From positions 1 through 9,656 of the forward strand of contig QMXC01000029.1 in the NCBI GenBank assembly GCA_003661945.1: a stretch of 9,656 bases of DNA. The letters run 5' to 3'. Source of the DNA: Candidatus Bathyarchaeota archaeon. GTDB lineage: Archaea > Thermoproteota > Bathyarchaeia > Bathyarchaeales > UBA233. The notes under the pieces were generated by a model. It did not search any database and was not told where the DNA came from. It was given only the letters and a program-made list of their open reading frames with translations. Both the position numbers and the translations under genes were made by a program. Shown piece by piece: positions 5,788 to 9,656 of the stretch. How positions within the stretch are numbered: position 1 is the first letter of the stretch; the number at the start of each line of letters is the position of its first letter.

Positions 5788-7470
5788 TCATCTCCCTTTC
5801 TTCAGAAATTGTTTTTCATATATTTCTCTAACCTTTTGGATGGTATCTGCCTCTTCCGGCGTTTTGTCCTCTCTTATTCGGCTTATCCGGGCGAACCGTA
5901 AGGCCATTCCACATTCGTATTTCGGGCTTTTCTGAATTTCGTTGTAGAGAACTTCAACCACGATTTTAGGTGTCACTATTACCCGTCTGTGCTCTTCTTT
6001 CACGGCTAGTTCTTTGAGACGTCGTGTCATCTCGATGATTTCCTCGTCCGTTAGCCCCTTGAAGGTTTTACCCACCACGAGGAAACGTCCAGTCTCGGCG
6101 TCTCTAGCCGCCAAGTAATAGTCCGAAAGCCAGTTGTGTCTTCTTCCGTAACCGTACTCCGCTGCAACTATTACGAGGTCTAAAGGCTCAAGCACAGGCT
6201 TAATTTTCAACCATTTCTTGCCGCGGATTCCCGGAGTATAGTCTCCGTCGAGCCTTTTAGCCATCAATCCCTCGTGTCCTTCATCTAGCGCCATCTTCAA
6301 AAATTGCTCAGCTGCCTGCGCGTCTCCGGTGACAAGCTGGTTAGCTAACGGGATTTCACCACTTGTTTCGCTTAGGATACGTCTTCTTTCGACGTACGGC
6401 TCATGGATGAGGCTCTGTCCGTTTAGGTATAGCACGTCGAAGAGGAAAAGCCTAACCGGAATTCGCCTCCGAGTTTCTTCTATGCCGCGGACACGTTTGA
6501 ACCTCCGCATTAGATGTTGAAAAGCCATTGGTTTCCCATCAGCATCTACGGCTATGACTTCGCCTTCTAAAATGGCTTTTTCGGCTTTGACTTCTCTTTG
6601 CACAAGCTCAACTATTTCCGGAAGACTCTGAGTCACGTCTGTCAAGCGTCTGCTAAAAATCCTCACAGCGGCTCCATCCTTGTGGATTTGTATTCTCGCC
6701 CCGTCAAACTTGTATTCGAACGCTGTTTCACCGCCGTGTTCACGTAGGGCTTCCTCCACGTTTTCAGCTGTTTGAGCCATCATAAGCCTGACGGGACGAA
6801 AGACTCGGAAACCAACCTTGCTTAGGGCTTCCTTTCCCCCAGTTTTTAGAAGCGCAGCTACTTCGCCCACGTCGCCCAGCATCATACATGCCCTTTGAAC
6901 ATCCTCTAGCGGGACGTGGAAAGCTTTCGCAACGGCTAGTTCCATAAGCCCTTCATGGAAGCCCGTTCGCATTTCACCTATGAGAATCTTAACCAGATAC
7001 TTGGCTTCTAAAGGCTCTGCGGCGCTAAGCAAGGCTTCAACGAGCCTTTCCCGCTTCTCCCGCGAGCCAGCTCCAGAAGCTTCAGCGATGCTCTCGAAGC
7101 TCCGCCTAACCTCCATGATAGTTAAAGGCTTTTCCAAAAGCGTTGCCTGCCTATACGGCTTGCTTGCTTCGAAAACCGCCTTGACAGCCGAACCTACATC
7201 ACCGGTTTCGGAAAAGGCTTGGCTGAAAACCTTCCAGTTCGTTTTGGTTAAACGTCGAATAATCTTCGTTAGGGTGGTCCAGCCTACATCTAAAACTCGT
7301 GGGCTCCAACGTGGAAAAGGTCTTCCCAAAATCATGGACACCGCGGGTTCAACCTCGTCTGGGCTAAGTCTTTCAAGAAACGCCGTTACCACGCTAACCA
7401 TTAGGTTACGCTTCGAGGTCTCCTCCAGTTTTTCACAGAGTTCCGCTAGTGCCATAAAAGGTATTTCCAT
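5788..7470 (-). CDS. lig: ATP-dependent DNA ligase, archaeal/eukaryotic type
   Basis: It seals nicks in DNA during Okazaki-fragment joining and repair, using ATP to form a lysyl-AMP intermediate. With the start at 7470 it has 560 residues, normal for archaea. Residues 1-220 are the DNA-binding domain. The nucleotidyltransferase domain has motif I EYKFDGARIQIH (Lys254 adenylated), EGEVIAVD, motif III FLFDVLYLNG (342-351), motif IV EGLMAKRLDG (400-409) and motif V KKWLKIKP (418-425). The C-terminal OB domain ends with motif VI, RISRIREDK. I chose the ATG at 7470 (MEIPFMALAELCEKLE) because it matches the usual N-terminus. A longer reading from GTG at 7542 adds 24 residues that look like translated non-coding DNA and run through an inverted repeat. 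It is the first gene of the minus-strand run; the kinase starts 7 nt after its stop. No strong SD precedes 7470, which fits a short or absent leader. Confidence 0.93.
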   Translation of the reverse strand: MEIPFMALAELCEKLEETSKRNLMVSVVTAFLERLSPDEVEPAVSMILGRPFPRWSPRVLDVGWTTLTKIIRRLTKTNWKVFSQAFSETGDVGSAVKAVFEASKPYRQATLLEKPLTIMEVRRSFESIAEASGAGSREKRERLVEALLSAAEPLEAKYLVKILIGEMRTGFHEGLMELAVAKAFHVPLEDVQRACMMLGDVGEVAALLKTGGKEALSKVGFRVFRPVRLMMAQTAENVEEALREHGGETAFEYKFDGARIQIHKDGAAVRIFSRRLTDVTQSLPEIVELVQREVKAEKAILEGEVIAVDADGKPMAFQHLMRRFKRVRGIEETRRRIPVRLFLFDVLYLNGQSLIHEPYVERRRILSETSGEIPLANQLVTGDAQAAEQFLKMALDEGHEGLMAKRLDGDYTPGIRGKKWLKIKPVLEPLDLVIVAAEYGYGRRHNWLSDYYLAARDAETGRFLVVGKTFKGLTDEEIIEMTRRLKELAVKEEHRRVIVTPKIVVEVLYNEIQKSPKYECGMALRFARISRIREDKTPEEADTIQKVREIYEKQFLKKGR

Positions 7471-7493
7471 AAATCTGACCAAGAACAAGAGAC

Positions 7494-7521
7494 AACTGGA
7501 AAAGTAAAAGTTTTTCCAGTT
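7494..7521. repeat. Perfect 10-bp inverted repeat upstream of the ligase operon
   Basis: aactggaaaa (7494-7503) and ttttccagtt (7512-7521) are exact reverse complements separated by the 8 bases gtaaaagt. Read on the minus strand, the spacer is acttttac, which resembles an archaeal box A and lies about 38 bp before the chosen ligase ATG. The repeat may be an operator around the promoter or a hairpin in the leader. Function is not shown by sequence alone. Confidence 0.8.
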
Positions 7522-7556
7522 TATTTCATTTCTGCGGTTCACGCGTTAAACCTAAA

Positions 7557-7573
7557 TAAAAAAAGATATAAAT
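7557..7573 (+). promoter_or_regulatory. Promoter (BRE and TATA box) of the ribosomal protein operon
   Basis: A purine-rich run (7557-7564, BRE-like) precedes gatataaat (7565-7573), a good archaeal TATA box. Transcription would start near 7594, leaving a leader of about 24 nt with the SD AAGGAG at 7601-7606 ahead of the GTG at 7618. This supports transcription beginning at rpl22 rather than reading through from upstream genes. Confidence 0.65.
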
Positions 7574-7617
7574 CACGGTACTTCAGTTGATTTGCAAGTT
7601 AAGGAGAAACGCTGAAA

Positions 7618-8100
7618 GTGCCAGAATGGGGATATTCAGTAATCGAGTTAGATCCGGAAAGAACCGTGAAGGCGAGCGGTCGAGAGCTTAGGATATCCCA
7701 TAAATCAGCCAGAGAAATATGTAAAACTATTAAAGGCATGAAACTTGAACAAGCCAAACGTTTTCTACGCGACGTCATAGAGAAGAAGCAACCCGTCCCG
7801 TTTAGGCGTTTCAAGAAGAAACAGCCGCACAGACACGGGGTGCAAAAGGCTTCTGCTGCGAAGTATCCCGTCAAGGCAGCAAAATACATCCTCAAGGTTT
7901 TGCAAAACGCTGAGGCGAACGCTGAATTCAAAGGACTGGACACGGAGAACATGCGGATAATTCACGCTTCTGCTTATCCGGGAATGAAAATAAAACGGTT
8001 CATGCCTAGAGCTTTTGGAAGAGCTTCCCCAAGGTTTGAAACGTTGACGCATGTGGAAATCGCCCTGCAAGAGACGGCTGCGCCGGCGGAGGAAGCCTAA
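7618..8100 (+). CDS. rpl22: 50S ribosomal protein L22 (uL22), archaeal form
   Basis: It is a large-subunit protein whose long beta hairpin lines the peptide exit tunnel. The 160 residues start MPEWGYS, the hallmark N-terminus of archaeal uL22, and contain the conserved block MRIIHASAYPG through KRFMPRAFGRA (about residues 121-145). The length is slightly above the usual 150-155 because of a short acidic alanine-rich tail. The start is GTG at 7618, supported by AAGGAG at 7601-7606 and by the MPxWGYS match. It is the first gene of this ribosomal block; in most archaea rps19 directly precedes it, but here there is an intergenic promoter and then the divergent ligase gene. rps3 starts one base after its stop. 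Confidence 0.96.
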   Translation: MPEWGYSVIELDPERTVKASGRELRISHKSAREICKTIKGMKLEQAKRFLRDVIEKKQPVPFRRFKKKQPHRHGVQKASAAKYPVKAAKYILKVLQNAEANAEFKGLDTENMRIIHASAYPGMKIKRFMPRAFGRASPRFETLTHVEIALQETAAPAEEA

Positions 8101-8101
8101 A

Positions 8102-8950
8102 ATGTCGGTTACGAAACATTTTATCGAAGAATCCGTGAAAAAGGCTCAGATTGATGAGTTTCTTCAGAGGGTTCTTGACAGAGCCGGGTACGGCGGTGTG
8201 GACATAACGAAGACGCCGTTGGGCACGCATATTGTTATTTACGCTATGCGCCCGGGGCTCGTTATAGGACGCGGTGGGGAAACCATACGGGAACTCGCCA
8301 AAACCCTCGAAGAAAAATTCAACCTTCCTAATCCTCAGATTTCTGTTTCTGAAATAGAAATTCCCGAGCTTAACGCTCATATAGTGGCTTCCCGTATAGC
8401 TGCGGCTCTACGAAGAGGCGTGCACTACCGTAGAGCCGGGTTTTGGGCTTTAAACCAGATAATGGAAGCTGGAGCCTTGGGCGCTGAAATAGTGATAAGC
8501 GGAAAACTTAGAACCGAACGCGCCCGATATGAAAAGTTCCGAGCTGGGTATCTCCCGAAAAGCGGAGACCCGCCTATGCGGTATATGCGCAAAGCCGAAG
8601 TTCACGTTCAACTCAAACCAGGCATCTACGGAGTAAAAGTAAGAATCATGCCGCCCGACGCCAAGTTTCCAGACAAACTCGAAATAGCCGAGGCTCTTCC
8701 AGAAGAACTCGCGGAAACAGCTGAAGCCGAAACCGGAGAAGCCAAAAAAGCTGAAGTCGAAGCTGAACCCATAACTGAACAGGCAAAAGAGGAAGCTGAA
8801 GAAAAACCCCCGGTCGAAGCAGAGTATAAGGCTGAGGCAGAAGTCAAAACACTCGAAGGTGAAAAGGAAACCGGAGAAGCAAGCGAAGAGACGGAAAAAC
8901 TGGTTGAAGCTGAAGCTGAAAAGCCGGAGGAAAAGGAGGAAACCAAGTAA
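8102..8950 (+). CDS. rps3: 30S ribosomal protein S3 (uS3) with long acidic tail
   Basis: It is a small-subunit head protein at the mRNA entry channel. The 282 residues include the KH domain with its GxxG loop in PGLVIGRGGETIREL (about residues 51-65) and the C-terminal S3 domain ending near residue 195 (GVKVRIMPP at 177-185). The final 80 or so residues are a low-complexity Ala/Glu/Lys tail not needed for the core fold. The ATG at 8102 is chosen over an upstream in-frame ATG at 8051, because MSVTKHFIEESVKK is the family N-terminus and GGAGG at 8088-8092 is 9 nt upstream. Its stop overlaps the rpl29 start by one base (TAATG). Confidence 0.96.
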   Translation: MSVTKHFIEESVKKAQIDEFLQRVLDRAGYGGVDITKTPLGTHIVIYAMRPGLVIGRGGETIRELAKTLEEKFNLPNPQISVSEIEIPELNAHIVASRIAAALRRGVHYRRAGFWALNQIMEAGALGAEIVISGKLRTERARYEKFRAGYLPKSGDPPMRYMRKAEVHVQLKPGIYGVKVRIMPPDAKFPDKLEIAEALPEELAETAEAETGEAKKAEVEAEPITEQAKEEAEEKPPVEAEYKAEAEVKTLEGEKETGEASEETEKLVEAEAEKPEEKEETK

Positions 8951-9171
8951 TGCCAATTCTCAGAACAAAGGATATTCGAGAAATGTCTCCCAAAGAGCGG
9001 AGAAAAAAGCTGCAGGAGCTTCGAACAGAGCTTATGCGGTTGAAAACTATGGTTAAGGCTGGAGGCGCCGTTGAGAATCCTGCTAGAATAAGGGAAATCC
9101 GAAAGGCAATCGCTCGCATACTAACGATTGAACATGAGGAGAGGCTCAAAGCGAGGGAAGAGGCGGAATAG
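8950..9171 (+). CDS. rpl29: 50S ribosomal protein L29 (uL29)
   Basis: This is a small two-helix large-subunit protein near the exit tunnel and the signal-recognition particle site. The 73 residues start MPILRTKDIREMSPKERRKKL and include the conserved leucine/arginine helix with LRTELMRL and NPARIREIRKAIARIL. Length is typical. GGAGG at 8935-8939 lies 10 nt before the ATG, and the ATG shares its first A with the rps3 stop, so the two are probably translationally coupled. No SUI1/eIF1 gene lies between it and rnp1, as is found in some euryarchaeal clusters. Confidence 0.95.
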   Translation: MPILRTKDIREMSPKERRKKLQELRTELMRLKTMVKAGGAVENPARIREIRKAIARILTIEHEERLKAREEAE

Positions 9172-9172
9172 A

Positions 9173-9454
9173 ATGAAGGTGACTCCTGCGGTGATAAAAG
9201 AAGAGTTCATCGGGCTTGAAGCAAAGGTAGCGAAGAGCCGAAACCCGTCCCTTGAAGGAATTTCGGGAACCGTAATCGATGAAACCCGAAACACGTTCAC
9301 GATACTTCACGAAGGGAAAAGAAAGAAAATAATAAAGGACATAGCCGTTTTTCACTTTAGCTTTCCCGACGGAACAGTTGTGGAAATCGATGGGAAACTT
9401 CTGGTTGGACGCCCGGAAGACCGTTTAAAGAAACGTGTGAGGAGGTTATGGTAG
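9173..9454 (+). CDS. rnp1: RNase P protein component 1 (Rpp29/Pop4)
   Basis: It is a protein subunit of archaeal RNase P, which removes the 5' leader of pre-tRNA; in other archaea it pairs with Rpp21. The 93 residues show the family pattern FIGLEAKVAKSRNPSLEG, GTVIDETRNTF (about residues 32-42), then FHFSFPDG and GRPEDRLKKR (79-88), which together form an Sm-like beta barrel. The ATG at 9173 is preferred to an in-frame ATG at 9128, because the extra 15 residues are basic, overlap rpl29 and have no counterpart in the family. It starts 1 nt after the rpl29 stop, behind GAGGCGG at 9160-9166. Its place between rpl29 and rps17 is the normal archaeal arrangement. Confidence 0.94.
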   Translation: MKVTPAVIKEEFIGLEAKVAKSRNPSLEGISGTVIDETRNTFTILHEGKRKKIIKDIAVFHFSFPDGTVVEIDGKLLVGRPEDRLKKRVRRLW

Positions 9455-9455
9455 G

Positions 9456-9656
9456 ATGTCGCTTGTGCTGAAAAAGCCGCGGAAAACCTGTAACGACCGA
9501 AACTGTCCCTTCCACGGTGAGCTTCCAGTTCGAGGACGCGTCCTAGAAGGCGTGGTTGTAAGCGCCAAAATGGATAAAACCGTAATCGTTCAACGCGACT
9601 ACCTCCATTATGTTCCTAAATATAAGCGGTATGAACGACGTAGAAGCCGAATTCCG
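9456..9656 (+). CDS. rps17: 30S ribosomal protein S17 (uS17), N-terminal part (cut by window end)
   Basis: It is a primary 16S rRNA-binding small-subunit protein with an OB fold. 67 codons are visible, from the ATG at 9456 to the edge. The archaeal N-terminal extension contains Cys12, Cys17 and His20 (CNDRNCPFHG), followed by LPVRGRVLEGVVV and the family signature KMDKTV (residues 38-43). About 40-45 residues are expected beyond the window. GGAGGT at 9441-9446 is 9 nt upstream, and the start is 1 nt after the rnp1 stop, consistent with one operon. Confidence 0.95.
   Translation, partial: MSLVLKKPRKTCNDRNCPFHGELPVRGRVLEGVVVSAKMDKTVIVQRDYLHYVPKYKRYERRRSRIP

Noticed and set aside
6980..7507. 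Plus-strand open frame of 175 residues opposite the ligase N-terminus
   Set aside because: It is a shadow of the ligase DNA-binding domain; the composition is atypical and no motif or SD is present.
7471..7542. Ligase extended to the GTG at 7542
   Set aside because: The 24 extra residues have no counterpart in ligases and run through the inverted repeat. MEIPFMALAEL at 7470 fits the family start.
8051..8101. rps3 start at the upstream ATG 8051
   Set aside because: It would add 17 basic residues overlapping rpl22; the ATG at 8102 has a good SD and the family N-terminus.
8699..8940. Tandem DNA repeat or CRISPR-like array in the rps3 tail
   Set aside because: The units are irregular codon repeats without fixed period or spacers; protein low complexity explains them.
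8450..8956. Antisense open frames of 168 and 106 residues opposite rps3
   Set aside because: They are mirror images of the GAA/GCT-rich acidic tail, giving Phe/Ser-rich nonsense. They have no family resemblance and lie opposite a certain ribosomal gene.
9128..9172. rnp1 start at the upstream ATG 9128
   Set aside because: It overlaps rpl29 by 44 nt and adds a basic leader absent from Rpp29 proteins; 9173 is the fitting start.

Overview
This window is ordinary-looking chromosome from an archaeon. The evidence is the content: an archaeosine-type tRNA-guanine transglycosylase, an archaeal-type ATP-dependent DNA ligase, an Sm-like protein with a C-terminal domain, a PAC2-family proteasome-assembly homologue, and a ribosomal block in archaeal order with the RNase P subunit Rpp29 between uL29 and uS17. 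The SmAP3-like Lsm protein and the frequent GTG/TTG starts behind strong Shine-Dalgarno (SD) sequences fit the TACK side of the archaea. I suspect a Bathyarchaeia-like lineage, but that placement is inference from gene style, not proof.

Layout: (1) 1-666, minus strand, is the N-terminal part of tgtA, cut by the window start. (2) 757-1512, plus strand, is a PAC2-family protein transcribed divergently from tgtA. (3) 7470 down to 1517, minus strand, is a five-gene run read in the order DNA ligase, PfkB-family sugar kinase, phosphoglucosamine mutase (glmM), sugar-1-phosphate nucleotidylyltransferase/acetyltransferase (glmU type), Lsm/SmAP3-like protein. The first four genes are 7 nt apart, 15 nt apart and overlapping by 4 nt; the Lsm gene follows after 47 nt. 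(4) 7618 to the right edge, plus strand, is rpl22-rps3-rpl29-rnp1-rps17, very tightly packed, with rps17 cut by the window end.

How they fit together: glmM and glmU are consecutive steps from glucosamine-6-P to UDP-GlcNAc, used for glycans and N-glycosylation. The adjacent PfkB kinase may supply a sugar phosphate to them, but its substrate is unknown. Ligase and Lsm at the two ends are genome and RNA housekeeping. The ribosomal block begins at rpl22 directly after its own promoter, so the usual upstream partners of the S10 cluster (rpl3, rpl4, rpl23, rpl2, rps19) are not joined to it here.

The most notable unexplained DNA signal is a perfect 10-bp inverted repeat (8-bp spacer) at 7494-7521, just upstream of the ligase operon in the divergent 147-bp region. 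The most notable protein signal is the extreme C-terminus of the PAC2 protein (W-F-I after a charged linker), which resembles a proteasome-docking HbYX tail with Phe for Tyr. No tRNA, rRNA, CRISPR array, insertion sequence or prophage gene was seen, and I see no clear new defence or mobile system. There is no gene-free stretch over 300 bases.
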